64,000 bases of DNA from contig JAVTVY010045407.1 of NCBI GenBank assembly GCA_036873755.1, forward strand, positions 62,001 to 126,000, written 5' to 3'. Both the position numbers and the translations under genes were made by a program. Of this stretch, positions 11,317 through 22,085 are shown piece after piece; the stretch's first letter is position 1, and every line of letters starts with the position of its first letter. This stretch comes from Hanleya hanleyi (Eukaryota > Mollusca > Polyplacophora > Lepidopleurida > Hanleyidae). Under the pieces are notes generated by a model, which had not been told where the DNA came from, made no database searches, and saw only the letters and a list, made by a program, of their open reading frames with translations.

Positions 11317-12659
11317 AGTAAAAATGGAGGTGAAACTAGTTCAATATCAAATAATGACGTTGGACAACACCAATAAATGGAGTTGAAAATGGCTCAACAC
11401 AATATTTCCCTGTTAACTGATAAGTATCAATACTGGCTCAACGTCAATTACTGTATTATCCAACGTCAATAAAGAGTCTTTGGGGACATGGTTTAGATCA
11501 AATTCGATAATATTGATTTCTGTTGAGCTTAACACCAACGTTGTTGATTAGTACCATTTTCCTGGCTGTGCATGATCTTATTACTTTAAATTACTAGTGA
11601 GTTTATCCAACAAACCCAACAGTTTACATAGCTTGCATAGTTCTGTATGCATTACCGCTGAGAGCTTTACATATAATAACCAGATATATACAATGATCTG
11701 CGTTATTCTGAAGTAGAATAACCACGATAGTTAACAAAGTTAGTTAGGATATAATGTATTATCGATTGTATGGTCCACTGGTCATAATGCATATATCTCA
11801 AGACCGACTTTCATGGAAACTCAACTACTTAAATAACGGACTGGACATAAATAATTTACCAAGAATTCTGAAAGCTCAGATGATAGAAATTTTACTTTCT
11901 CTTATTCGTGATAAATATTCGCTCCTAATTCGGACGTCACCTGAATCACGCATCAGATTAACTGACCGCCTTATCATTCATCACGTGTCCTTTTCGCGTA
12001 TTTCCTACAAGAATTAAAACTTACCACGAGAAGAGAAACGAGAAGAGAAGCACTCTTTCCCTTTTTGACCATCTGCGTTATGAAGACCCGTTAACAACAC
12101 ATTTCGACGCTTCAGAAACAACGATTTAACGATCATCAGCTGACAATCAAGTCAAGTAAATTGATTTTGATCCATCGTGTCTCTTACGCAAAGATAGGAT
12201 CCGGCTATAAGACCGATTTGACTACTAGTAGGAGGATTCTTCGAGAAAAAGGCCACTGACGGAGAGGTTAAAATCTTATAGGAATAGAAAGTAAACAATA
12301 TCTCAAAACCTTGTAAGCTGTAGATATACGTCAATTTAATGAATATTCTTTGTAGAATAGCTTGCACATCAATCTTTGTCTGTGTCAAACTACTACAAAT
12401 GATAAACCTGGGCGTCAAACCTGTATTTTGCAAGGTATTCGTAATCTTTCGGATTGTGTCCGTACTCCATTGCAGCTGTTGAACTGTGTCCGCACTCCAT
12501 CGCAAATTTCGGAAAATGCAGGACCTTAATGTAAGTCATCAACACCAATACCTTATATGGATGAAAGCATTGTGACAGCTCCTGCTCCTTTATTGGACAT
12601 AATGTTAATTCTACCGAGCAGTGTTCGATAGTCCTAATGTATCACTCACCAGCTTTTAT
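11317..12659. other. No recognisable gene
   Basis: AT-rich sequence with short open frames only. A near-duplicate of tgtgtccg(t/c)actccat occurs twice near 12.46-12.50 kb. Nothing supports a coding call. Confidence 0.4.
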
Positions 12660-13225
12660 TTAACCCTACCTGGCCGGGGGGGCGAAATGGCCCCCCTATC
12701 AAACTTTCTGCGCTATCTCCGGAACGACAAAACATGGAGAGCTGAAACTCCGTGACTTTATAGTTTATCATATTGGGGTCATTTTGAGCCTCTTTGCATA
12801 ACCCCCCCGAACAGAGAGTCATGGGAAGATTCAAAATGGCGGCCACGTGGGGTCCCAGAAAAGTGATGTTTTTGTCATATTTCTTCAAAATTTCTGCTTT
12901 TCCGCGATGAGAAGCAGGCAAAAACTATTTTATTTCAGATCAAATTAATATTTACTAATTTATCATGCAGCTTTTGTGGAGAAATTGCATAAATAAAAAA
13001 TTCGGAGAATCTGACTAAAAAATCCGTCTTTGAAAATGACGTCACTGTGACGTCATCAAAGCGGCTATCTTGTTACATTTTCTGGTAGAGCTTGACCCAA
13101 GGATATAGTTTGGTAAGTTTCAGTCCCCTAGCTCAAGGGTTAAGAAAAATAATTAGAGGGAGGGGGGCATTTTGGCCCCTCCAGGCTTCAACAGGTCCCA
13201 AAAGGCCCAGGCCAGATAGGGTTAA
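12660..13225 (-). mobile_element. piggyBac-like MITE, complete copy
   Basis: A 566-bp element flanked and delimited by TTAA on both sides (12660-12663 and 13222-13225). Its ends are CCCTACCTGGCC and GGCCAGATAGGG, imperfect inverted repeats of about 12 bp. It has no transposase, so it is non-autonomous. The interior holds two TGACGTCA sites three bases apart (13037-13044, 13048-13055) followed by a gcggctatctt motif, features kept in the 40-kb copy. The TTAA target and CCCT termini fit the piggyBac superfamily; that assignment is by inference. Confidence 0.75.
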
Positions 13226-13231
13226 AAGCTA

Positions 13232-13880
13232 ACTATACTATCAGCTATATAGCGACGATCAAACAAAATTCTAAGTACTCAAGTCACTAACTTAGTAATC
13301 CAACGCATTAAAACATACACACATTGAAACTTATGTAACAGCCCGATTTCTCTCAAATAATCCAAGATGCAATCCTCTCTCACCCGACTAAAAAAGATCT
13401 TCCAAAGTAGTCGCTCGATAAAAAGCATCTCTCACAATCTTAAAATCTATGCATTCGATACGAATATGTTTCACCGTGAGATCTTCATGGCATGGAACAC
13501 ACCTTGGGACTGGCTCTTTTTTTAGTAAATGTTCGTGAGTTAATCGTGTATGACCGATTCTACATCGCCTGATCATGGTTTGATCGAAACGTTTCTGGAC
13601 GTTCAGATGAGTATAGCCTACAGTTTTTTTGAACTCATGAAGTTTGTTATTATTCACAGCATCCCATAAAGATTGAAACAGCCGTCTCACATAAGTGCAG
13701 ACAGAGGACCTGAAATCGCTATATGGGATTCCAACAGGATCAATCTCATCATCAAGGGCTGCCTTTGCCATCATATCAGCCTCAGGTGATGCCAACGTGA
13801 CTAGGCAACCAACAGAACACAACATCAATATGTTGATCAAATCTACAGTCATGAGAGGATTGCTCTCACAATTCCGAGTG
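13232..13880 (-). mobile_element. 3' end of an I-type LINE
   Basis: Closely matches 27.7-28.15 kb and carries the RNase H C-terminal region of an ORF2 protein followed by a short 3' UTR. The start of the diagnostic 3' tail is recognisable at 13245-13275 (reverse complement of gtcgctatatagctga), after which it diverges into the adjoining MITE. Confidence 0.7.
13388..13880 (-). pseudogene. LINE ORF2 C-terminus: RNase H end and CCHC motif
   Basis: The minus strand reads FDQHIDVVFCWLPSHVGIT in one frame and EADMMAKAAL onward in another. This is the RNase H signature (WLPSHVGI-GNE-AD) with a small deletion removing the GNE codons and shifting frame. Downstream are a conserved 100-residue region and a cysteine-histidine cluster C-x2-C-x8-H-x4-C (CVPCHEDLTVKHIRIEC). 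It would have encoded the RNA-strand-degrading part of a retrotransposon polymerase. Confidence 0.75.
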
Positions 13881-15504
13881 AGGAGACGTTTACCGCATGT
13901 AAATACTCAAAACGGTTGCTGAGATTTATACAAATGAAATTTTGTGATGTCACCAAGTGAATTCGTGATAGTGAGCTAATTTCATGCTGTATAATCACAG
14001 ATCCAGAAGTCCAATCTTTTTCAAATTTATTATATTGATTATACATGTATATAGCATTATGCAAGCAATATGGCATTGTTCTCGGGAAAATTCCAATTAT
14101 TTTCATAAACCTGGTTACCATAGCAACCAGTTACTAGGGGCTTTATTTAGAAATATTTGCTAAACTATTGGTGACCAAGAGATAAAAGTGATATCCAATA
14201 ACCTGTAAAGACGATCTTATGAAATGCAAAATAATCAGAAACCTATGAAAGAAAAGATACCATTATTTGCCAATACAATAATCTCTAGTTCGCTGCCTGA
14301 CATCATCAAAGCTCATATGCATACCGAATTTGTACCAGACCCAACATTCTCTGAATTACAATACCTTAGCAGCCAGTACGAATAATTTAATGAAACAAAC
14401 AACAACAAAAATATTGAAAAATTAAGTAAGATTTAGGCTGACCTTCTGAACAGTTCAGTTTTATTGTAGTTTGATAACATGGTGAATCATAAATAACTTG
14501 GTCGGTGTCGGGCCTTGCATACGTCTTCTGAATAAGAACTAGATTGCATTCTACTAATATTTCCCCGTTTCTTCTATCTAACGGTTACAGAGTTCACCAC
14601 TTTTCCACAGAGGAATAGAGCTATTACATCATTGGTCTTGGATAAATGCTCAATCCGGCACTATAGGGTCCATGTCGTCATGTCATTCAATATGACCACA
14701 TGAACATCGACTTAAAACCGCGTATGAGATGCGAATCATCAAAGGGATCTTGCAATGGTTTTAGATATGTAATCAGAATATTGGCATATGGAGCCAGATG
14801 AGTTCTTGTCACCTTTAATTAAGATTTATTTAGTTGCAGAAACTACCAGTTATATATCGAAGAAAATCGCTCCTATGTAATTTTTTCTGGTTTCCTCTGT
14901 TAAACTGTTTACCACTTTTTTATCAGATTGGCCCATACTTCTATACTATTGAGCGTAAAGTCTTGAGATTTTGACGCAATGCTGTACATATCTTGAACTA
15001 AATAGGCGTCATTCAATTACAGGAAGAAATATATTGACTGTAGGATAATGCTTCACAAATAACTCCATTTAAGCTCAAATATTCAATAGACCTGAAACCT
15101 GTCGACGTTCTATCCCACTTTATCCCATGATGCAATGTACATCCATGGCAATTAAATGGCAGGTGGCTATCATAATACAACATACATGTAATTACCCTGC
15201 CTCCTCTCGCATGTATCACGAGATCAATTTAATCGCCAAGACGAGGTCCTTGGACTGGCACAGCAGAAAGAGAAGGCTTTAATCACTTGTCTGGTTACGT
15301 ATACATGTATGTCTTACGGCCTTGCGGCACATGTACTATATGTTGACAATTAATATATTGTCGTGTTACATAAACGATGCTAGATTCCTTTCGTGATTTA
15401 GGAATATAACGATATTATAATTTATCCCTGAAGATGAATGTAATTATTAGTCGAAAGATCGTATCTTCGAATATATATCCAAAATTCACTTGTTATCGTG
15501 GCGA
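13881..15504. other. No recognisable gene
   Basis: About 1.6 kb upstream of the LINE fragment. The minus-strand frame at 13849-14121 adjoins the LINE remains but shows no RT or RNase H motif. No element boundary was found. Confidence 0.4.
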
Positions 15505-15577
15505 TAGGTGGTAGCGCAGACGGTAGAGCAGTGGAACGGTATCTCCTAAGTCGTGAGTTCGATTCTCACCCGAGAGA
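15505..15577 (+). tRNA. tRNA-like SINE head (Arg/Lys-like)
   Basis: An A-box-like tagcgcagacggtagagc and a perfect 5-bp T-stem (gtgag/ctcac) around ttcgatt are present at tRNA spacing. The middle reads tctcctaag, resembling a CCT anticodon loop. The acceptor stem does not pair, so it is more likely a tRNA-derived SINE promoter than a working tRNA. Confidence 0.5.
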
Positions 15578-15894
15578 GTATTGTCTGGCCGGGCGTTTCA
15601 CAATGTAGGAATATCATTATGTTACAATTTTTCCCTGTAAATGACAATTCGGATCCTTCGGTGTTTCGAATTTTAGCCTGGATCTTTTCCTGTGAAATTT
15701 TTATTTTCCAAATGAACACAGTTGAATGAGATGATCACGCTTTAAACGTTAATATCTCAGCAACAATAGATATCAGAACGACATATTATAATACAAATTG
15801 CAATAATACAAGGTAGAAAACCCTCGTATAGATAGAATGATTGACAGCACTTCTGCTAATGACCGGCTTAATCCGTTATGCCGCTACACTGTAA

Positions 15895-16420
15895 ATTTGG
15901 TGTTTAGATCCTAAACATAAATCTAAACACAAATTTTGTCCATAGTTTTTGACACGTTTAAATTCCAACATGTTTAGAAATATTGTGCTTAGACCTTAAA
16001 CACATTTAGAAAGTTTGTATTTAGAGCCTAAACACAAGCTAAACATGTTTAGTAATATTGTGTTTAGACCCTAAACACAATGCTAACATGTTTAGGATTA
16101 TTGTGTTTAGATCCTAAACACAAAGCTAAACATGTTTAGGAATATTGTGTTTAGACCATAAACACAAAGCTAAACACGTTTAGAAATATTGTGCTTAGAG
16201 CCTAAACACATAGCTAAACATGTTTAGGAAGATTGTGATTAGACCCTAATCACAAAGCTGAACATGTTTAGGAATATTGTGTTTAGAATCTAGACACGAA
16301 GCTAAACATAACCCTAAACAGAAAACTAGACACAAAATTTGTCCGCTTTTTTTAACATGTTTAAATGCATACATGTTTAAATTCATTACATGTCATGGAT
16401 TTAAACACAAATTTTGTGTC
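15895..16420. repeat. Left subterminal repeat array (TGTTTAG / CTAAACA)
   Basis: Imperfect units of about 55-60 bp of the form aaacatgtttaggaatattgtgtttagaccctaaacacaaagct recur in series (six or more copies), becoming irregular after 16.3 kb. Each unit holds two or three TGTTTAG motifs in both orientations, as expected of repeated protein-binding sites near a transposon end. Confidence 0.75.
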
Positions 16421-17081
16421 CTGTCTGTGAACATGTTTCAGTACAAAAATATTCTCCCTGCTGGTTTGCTGTGTAATATACTCGGACTCAAGAATTGTAT
16501 GTCGGAAGTGAACTGGCCTTCATTCTGATGTCAACGGTGGTATATTCCCGATATGTCTTTCGATGCCTGCTGATATGTGATATCCAAACACCATAGAATT
16601 CAGATGAACATCCAGGAACAGCAAAACACAAATTGATGGAAAGAAAATAGTTGCAATCTGATGAATTCACAATTTTGCATGGACTACAAGTTGTAAGATA
16701 TAGGTGTTGTTGCTTATTCCTAGATATTCACAATCCTCAATGAAAAAATCTAACAATAAATGAAAGGAATAATAGTAAAGTTCTCAGTTAGTTGAATTTT
16801 ATTATCAATTAGTGCACTGCTACCATGATCATCACACCCGCGCCACTCATATTGGAATTTCGTGAAATGAACTTTCATCGTAACAAGAACGGAAGCTCAA
16901 GTGTTCCCAAGATATGCCCATGAACAAACATAGTGAGCTAGCAATGTGGTTACTCCTCAGATGGAAAAAGTGGCCACACAATAGGAAAATGTATGTCCTT
17001 TCTGCGGTGTCAGAATGCCCCCAAAATCATGGAATGCACATGGGCAAAAATTATGTACATTCAAAGTACTGAATAAATCTA
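16421..17081. other. No recognisable gene
   Basis: Unique-looking sequence between the left subterminal array and the Tc1 insertion. No motif or exon recognised. Confidence 0.4.
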
Positions 17082-17337
17082 AACAGTGCAACAAAAGTAA
17101 GTCCCCCCCTAAACGATGTTTGATATCTTCCAAGATATTTTCCAGATCCTGATGAATTTTTGCACACACTAGCCCAGTAACCAGCCCCACACGGTATATC
17201 AAGGATTAATACGTAGGTGTAGTTGTACGCAAATGAGCATGCGCAAACTGGGAATCGGTCCAATTTTGAAAAGTTCATGAACAGATTAATCCAGACTTTT
17301 CAATGTCAAATCGTTATTTCATCACAGAATTCGATCA
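17082..17337 (+). repeat. Left terminal inverted repeat of the Tc1 element
   Basis: Reverse complement of 18754-19009 with few mismatches; similarity stops at the string gaattcgatca. Open frames read across both arms are mirror images of each other and are not genes. Confidence 0.9.
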
Positions 17338-17435
17338 ACCAGTCATGAAATATTCGTGTGGTTGGGCATCCAGGACATGTCAACCACCACAAGAAATTCA
17401 TGCGGTTTCACATAACGGGTTTTACGTAATTTGAT

Positions 17436-17482
17436 TACAAGCGTCTAGTCCGTCATTCATAATCCAGCCGTCGTCCGAGATG
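17436..17482 (+). repeat. Copy of the acaagcgtctagtccgtcat repeat inside the Tc1 5' leader
   Basis: About 45 bp identical or nearly so to the starts of the repeats at 7335 and 40546. It lies between the left inverted repeat and the transposase start, which suggests those dispersed copies and this element share ancestry or a common inserted module. Confidence 0.6.
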
Positions 17483-17566
17483 GTCAATAAAAACGGTCTC
17501 ATACCTGAATATCCCATATTTCTGCCCACAAGTCTTGGGCATTCAGTTGAAGTTCTGTGGTAAACC

Positions 17567-18721
17567 ATGCCTCGTTTATCCAATATGGATAGGGCTGTTG
17601 CAATTGGTCTGTTGGAGGCTAACACCCCTGTAAAACAGGTTGCTCGTCGAATGGGGGTAACACCTAAAGCAATTCGCAAATTGCAAGCAAAGTTTCGTGC
17701 TACAGGGGATGTGAAGGATCTACCAAAAAGTGGAAGGCCCAGGACGACCACACGACGACAAGACCGTCGAATCGTTAACGTCACACTGAGGAACAGAACG
17801 TTATCAGGTATGAGGGCCTCGGTGTGCTACAAAAAAATCGAATACCATTTTCTGATGTAGCGCAGATCCAACTCGTTCCGTTAAACACGACTCACTCACT
17901 CCTCAATTCACTTAACTCCCATTCTGAATTTCAGCACGAGAGGTCCGAGATCAAATAAGAGCAGATGCTGGTGCCGGCGCTAGGAGAGTGAGTGCTCAAA
18001 CAGTTAGGAGACGCCTAAAAGCCGTCGGATTGCGTGCTAGGCGTATGGTGAAGAAGGCTTCTCTGCTCCGCCGTCATAAGATAGCGCGTCTGCAGTGGGC
18101 AAGAAATCATGTTCGGTGGACCAGACGACAGTGGGGCAATGTTCTCTTCAGTGACGAAACGCGTGTCTGTCTCCGTCACGTTGACGGTAGGAGGCGTGTG
18201 TGGCGTCGTCAGGGAGAGCAGCATGCCGAATGTTGCGTGCAACCAGTAACGGCCTTTGGTGGTGGCAGCGTAATGGTCTGGGCAGGCATTAGTTTGACCG
18301 GTAAAACCGATCTGGTGCCGATTCAGGGGAACTTGAACGCTAATCGCTACGTGACTGAAGTTCTTCGACCACAGGTTTTGCCCTACGCAGGTACCGTTGG
18401 GGATGGATTTGTCTTCATGGACGACAATGCGCGTCCACATCGGGCAAGGATTGTAAATGGCTTCTTCCAAACTGAAGGCATTGACCACATGCAGTGGCCC
18501 GCCAGTTCTCCGGATCTCAATCCCATCGAACATCTTTGGGATCAGCTGAAACAATCGGTCTATCGTCGAGTTGGGTGGAGTCAAATCTTGATGACGTGAG
18601 ACGCCTGCTTCAGGAGGAGTGGTTAGCCATCCCGCAACGTCGGATCGCAAGCCTCATCAACACCATGCGAGCACGTTGTCGAAATGTCATCCAATGTCGT
18701 GGCGGTTACACGCGATTTTAA
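17567..18721 (+). pseudogene. Tc1 transposase (DD34E) with an intron and a late frameshift
   Basis: Exon 1 (17567-17807) starts at ATG and encodes a paired-type helix-turn-helix (DRAVAIGLLEANTPVKQVARRMGVT) and the linker motif KSGRPRTTTRR. A GT...AG intron (17808-17934) follows; joining 17807 to 17935 completes an alanine codon and continues the conserved AREVRDQIR region. Exon 2 holds the catalytic triad: SDET, the D of MDDNARPH and the E of NPIEHLWD, with 34 residues between the last two. A frameshift near 18560-18580 moves the C-terminus (RIASLINTMRARCRNV ... GGYTRF) to another frame, ending with TAA at 18719-18721. Without it the product would be about 340 residues, normal for Tc1. The enzyme would cut and paste the element at TA sites. 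Confidence 0.88.
17808..17934 (+). other. Predicted GT-AG intron in the Tc1 transposase
   Basis: Donor cag|gtatga and acceptor gaatttcag|ca, 127 bp, phase 1. Read-through gives a stop at once and loses Tc1 similarity, whereas splicing restores the conserved frame exactly. The interior contains cgttaaacacgactcactcactc, which closely resembles the 3' tail of the SINEs in this window, so the intron may derive from, or contain, a SINE fragment. Confidence 0.75.
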
Positions 18722-18753
18722 TGATTACTGACCGTCGAGATACGGAGTCAACA

Positions 18754-19009
18754 TGATCGAATTCTGTGATGAAATAACGATTTGACATTGAAAAGTCTGG
18801 ATTAATCTGTTCATGAACTTTTCAAACTTGGACCGATTCCCAGTTTGCGCATGCTCATTTGCGTACAACTACACCTACGTATTAATCCTTGATATACCGT
18901 GTGGGGCTGGTTACTGGGCTAGTGTGTGCAAAAATTCATCAGGATCTGGAAAATATCTTGGAAGATATCAAACATCGTTTAGGGGGGGACTTACTTTTGT
19001 TGCACTGTT
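18754..19009 (-). repeat. Right terminal inverted repeat of the Tc1 element
   Basis: Mirror of 17082-17337; the outer tip ends ttttgttgcactgtt followed by the TA duplication. Confidence 0.9.
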
Positions 19010-19684
19010 TATACAAACACTGTACCTTCATTCAAGAATTGTATTGGGTTCCAAGTTCTATAAAGAAAGTTCCAATCGATTTCAGATGTATGTTGTAGCC
19101 AAAAATTCAACAAAAGTTAAACATTTAAACATTTAAACTTAGGAGCAAGAGCTGCATAGCACCCGTGATTTCACTTCCAGCTGAAATTTCCAACACTGAA
19201 ACTGTTGTTCCCAGTTCAGACATCTGTGAGGGTGATTAATATCAACGGACTCTGGCTCTTCAGGCTCTTCGTATTGAAGTCCCACTTGACTCTTTCAGCT
19301 GTGAAATAACAGAGAATCAACGTTAATGAAAATCCCCAAAGATTCACAATTGTGATTTGACCCCAGGATGTGAATGGGTATGAATGGTGGTGCCCCCGGT
19401 GGCCAGACTGTCATAAAAAAGCCATTCCAACTGACTTGTAGTGACTCCCCCTTCCCCCCGCCCCCGCACCAACCACATGAGCAATTTGGGATAGAACCAA
19501 ATTTCAGAAAACTCTGATACCAGTAAGTTTTTTTTTTAAGACAGACCCCAATATCAGTGTAGTCCTTTCCGGCCTCTCAGTCTGAATGTTATCCTGACAC
19601 AGGGACCCCAGCCTTTGATCTATCCTCTTAAAACTAAGTCCAAATTAGCAAGCAACAAGTTACAATTTTCAAGCTGACCCGGCC
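19010..19684. other. No firm gene; possible minus-strand open stretch near 19.1-19.3 kb
   Basis: On the minus strand an open stretch from about 19305 to 19140 encodes an acidic piece (QYEEPEEPESVDIN) ending in a stop. It follows a string resembling a splice acceptor (gttatttcacag). It could be a terminal exon of the candidate minus-strand gene at 21-23.6 kb, but nothing ties them together. Confidence 0.2.
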
Positions 19685-20040
19685 CAGGAGTCAAAATATT
19701 AAAACTAATTTAACAGTCACACGAGACAGCAGATCAAAAAGTGTACCTGTCACCTTTGAGAATTACCTGAAGAAGCGGTCGTTGAAATTGTCGAGTACAT
19801 GTAATTCACAATTATTAACGACAAAGCAGCTACATGTTACCAATAAATTAATGACACCTTGTTTCCATGCATTAATTTGCAGCTGTTTGAATGAATTTTG
19901 TCAAAGATATATTTTGAACACCAAAATAAAAATAAAATAAATTATTGGCTACCTGTCACTGGAGACAGGTATTTTATTTGTCTACCCGTCTTTTTATAAA
20001 ATTACCAGGGGAGGCAGACATGTGTAAATTTCAACTCCTG
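19685..20040 (+). mobile_element. hAT-like MITE, copy L
   Basis: Ends CAGGAGTCAAAAT and AATTTCAACTCCTG form inverted termini, and the 5-mer cggcc flanks both sides (19680-19684 and 20041-20045). The interior is rich in the string acctgtc. Length is 356 bp and no protein is encoded. The CAGGGGTC-type tips fit hAT; a 5-bp duplication, seen again in copy R, fits the hAT5-type variation rather than the classic 8 bp. Confidence 0.75.
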
Positions 20041-20110
20041 CGGCCCGAGATTGAACCCAAAACACATGGCTTGTAGGGCAGATGTTCTTATTCATTAGGC
20101 CATCACAATT
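20041..20110 (-). tRNA. Degenerate tRNA-like segment between two MITEs
   Basis: The minus strand reads gatggcctaatgaataag (A-box-like) and, 35 nt on, gggttcaatctcgg (B-box-like). The stems pair poorly and no anticodon can be chosen safely. Probably a relic SINE head; included because it lies exactly between the two inverted MITE copies. Confidence 0.35.
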
Positions 20111-20467
20111 CAGGGGTCGAAATTTACACCTGTCTACCTGTCCCGGACAGGTAATTTTTGAAAGACCGGTACAGAAATAAAATACCTGTCTCTAGACTCC
20201 AGTGACAGGTTGCCAATAAATTTGTTTTGATGTTCAAAATATATCTTTGACAAAATCCATTCAAACAGCTGCTACTTGGTACATGGAAACAATGTGTCAT
20301 TAATTTATTGTTAGCTTGCAACATGTAGCTTTGTCATTAATCTTGAAATACATGTACTTGACAATTTCAACGATAGCATGTTCAGGTAATTCTTAAAGGT
20401 GACAGGTAAAGCTTTTAGTCACCTGTCTCTTGTGACAGGTAAATTATTTGGAATATTTCGACCCCTG
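20111..20467 (-). mobile_element. hAT-like MITE, copy R (inverted relative to copy L)
   Basis: Tips CAGGGGTCGAAAT and ATTTCGACCCCTG, flanked by the exact 5-mer caatt (20106-20110 and 20468-20472). It matches the reverse complement of copy L across its full length, including the internal acctgtc repeats and a ttcaaaatatatctttgacaaa block. Confidence 0.8.
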
Positions 20468-20517
20468 CAATTTACCAGATTTAAAGTTAACAGAATACAG
20501 TAATCCTACAAGGGTAC

Positions 20518-20731
20518 ACACCGGTTCTTGTCGAATCACCGAAGTTAAGCATTGTTAAGCTCGGTCAATACTTGGACAGGAGACAGGGTGCTGTACTGGC
20601 TGGACTGATCAGTGTCCAGGGTAATTATAGGAACTGTGAGCACTCTCGTGTTATGGTACATGTAGGCACCGTCGTGATATCACTGAAACAAGGTTGAAAA
20701 CGACGCTAAACCCTACTACTCACTCACCCAC
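20518..20731 (+). mobile_element. 5S-rRNA-derived SINE with 14-bp target duplication
   Basis: The head (about 20518-20605) is related to 5S rRNA: caccggttcttgtcgaatc, accgaagttaagca and atacttggacaggagac keep the order and spacing of the 5S internal promoter. A 65-bp body and a 3' tail (cgtcgtgatatcactgaaac ... cgacgctaaaccctactactcactcac) follow. The 14-mer tcctacaagggtac flanks it exactly at 20504-20517 and 20732-20745. RNA polymerase III would start from the 5S-type promoter. The tail is shared with LINE and SINE copies elsewhere here. Confidence 0.88.
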
Positions 20732-20745
20732 TCCTACAAGGGTAC

Positions 20746-21239
20746 CTAATTTAAATTACACTATAAGGCAATCACAGATTTTCTCAACTGGTGAAATGGC
20801 ATATGAAATGCACTCAATGATCCAGAGAAATGCTTCTCAACAGAGAATAGATGAAGTGACCTTTTCTATAGAAATGATTTAGGTCATAGTACTGCAGGGG
20901 ACGAACCTGAATGTCTGCTATCTTCTGATGAGCTCTTTTCTGCCCACAATTAGGCTTTTATCTTTAAATTTGGTACCAATTCATACTATGCAATGCATAC
21001 TTGGAAGTGATTATCTGTTTTTCTTGACATTGAACGAAAAAGCATGGTTTGACAATCAACAACTTTCCCAGGTGGAGTTAAGAGTTTCATGGTTCTTTAC
21101 AGCTGCATGGGCAAGCTACACAAAGAACTTGTAAGGCAAGCAAAGCCAGTATTTTTAACTCCAAATGAATAAGCTTCTTTGGGGCTCTAAAGTTAAAAAT
21201 CAAACAAAAGAAGTGGAGATTTCTCATCAACAGTACTTA
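20746..21239. other. No recognisable gene
   Basis: AT-rich sequence with two short plus-strand open frames lacking any known motif. Confidence 0.4.
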
Positions 21240-21240
21240 C

Positions 21241-21360
21241 ATCCTTTCTGCAAATTAGATCTGTAGTGTTGCAGGAACACTTTGCATACTTCACACCATC
21301 TTCTGTTCGAGTGAGGTGTTCCAGTACATCGTAACTTTTGATTCTGGCATCTTCTTTCTA
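21241..21360 (-). other. Possible minus-strand exon (cysteine-rich)
   Basis: On the minus strand a 120-nt segment is open between an AG at about 21361 and a strong donor (ggat|gtaagt, 21235-21240). One frame carries RRWCEVCKVFLQHYRS, and reading through the donor ends CKYC and a stop. A C-x2-C pair spaced like this occurs in the zinc-binding tails of some transposase-derived proteins, but I cannot name the family. Another frame is also open. Low confidence. Confidence 0.3.
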
Positions 21361-21952
21361 TTAAAATATTAATATATTATATAAATAGGCATACATGTAA
21401 TTGTATAACTCATATTACCAGTATTGTTTGATTACAATCATGTGAATGTACTTATTCAAGGGAGTATGAAACACCATTACTGTACTCGATGGATTATTAA
21501 TATATGTAATTCAAGCTTTCCAAATATATATGGCATAAAACTGTAAAACAGAAATGTCAAAAAGGGTTGTCACTTTCACTGTCAGAGCCAGAACGCATCC
21601 TTCGTGATTATATCTCCCATACATTTATAAAGAACAGAGATGATAGACCTATACTTGTTTACACATGCATTTGAAGTTTTGATAAATCATATGAAATATT
21701 TTCACAAAATACATGTACCGGTACTCTAACACTAATTAAAGGATTTAAAAGTTGCCAACAACATGAACAAGAGGCAAGAGGTGCACTTGAATGGCTGTTG
21801 GTAAATTTGAGTAAGAATTTGGTCCCCCAAGCCCCCACCCCACCCTGATTATGTTTGAATCCCCTATGCTCTGACGTCCCCCCCCCCCACTCCCAACTGA
21901 GTTATCACTTTGTGCATCGCCTACTCAGGAATTCATATATATTTACAAACCT

Positions 21953-22085
21953 TCAACAGAAGCCTGTGGCAGATGGAAAGCATTTTTCAGTTTGATGGCC
22001 ACCTCCAGTGGAGAGCACTGATCTGTCATATCAACATAGAGACACCCCATAGTCTATCCACAGGTACAGGAGTCTTCCAGTCAAA
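21953..22085 (-). other. Possible minus-strand exon
   Basis: Minus strand: a polypyrimidine-poor acceptor tattttcag near 22092 or a second AG near 22057, then an open stretch with MTDQCSPLEVAIKLKNAFHLP, and a donor-like gaag|gtttgt at about 21952. Its frame can join the 21.3-kb segment in phase. Not recognised; may be spurious. Confidence 0.2.

Larger units (their letters stand above)
17082..19009 (+). mobile_element. Tc1/mariner element with 256-bp terminal inverted repeats
   Basis: Bounded by TA on both sides (17080-17081 and 19010-19011). The left end AACAGTGCAACAAAAGTAAG is mirrored at the right end. The inverted repeats span 17082-17337 and 18754-19009, both 256 bp and differing at only a few positions, far longer than the 20-60 bp of most Tc1 elements. 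The transposase lies between them on the plus strand. Total length is 1,928 bp, a little over the usual 1.3-1.7 kb because of the long repeats and an intron. Confidence 0.9.

Noticed and set aside
17051..17278. Minus-strand 75-codon frame repeated at 18813-19136 on the plus strand
   Set aside because: Both are simply the two terminal inverted repeats of the Tc1 element read in opposite directions.
18015..18650. 211-codon minus-strand frame
   Set aside because: Antisense shadow of the Tc1 catalytic domain, which carries all recognisable motifs on the plus strand.
20518..20605. A genuine 5S rRNA gene
   Set aside because: Diverged from 5S, only about three quarters of its length, followed by a retroposon tail and enclosed by target duplications.
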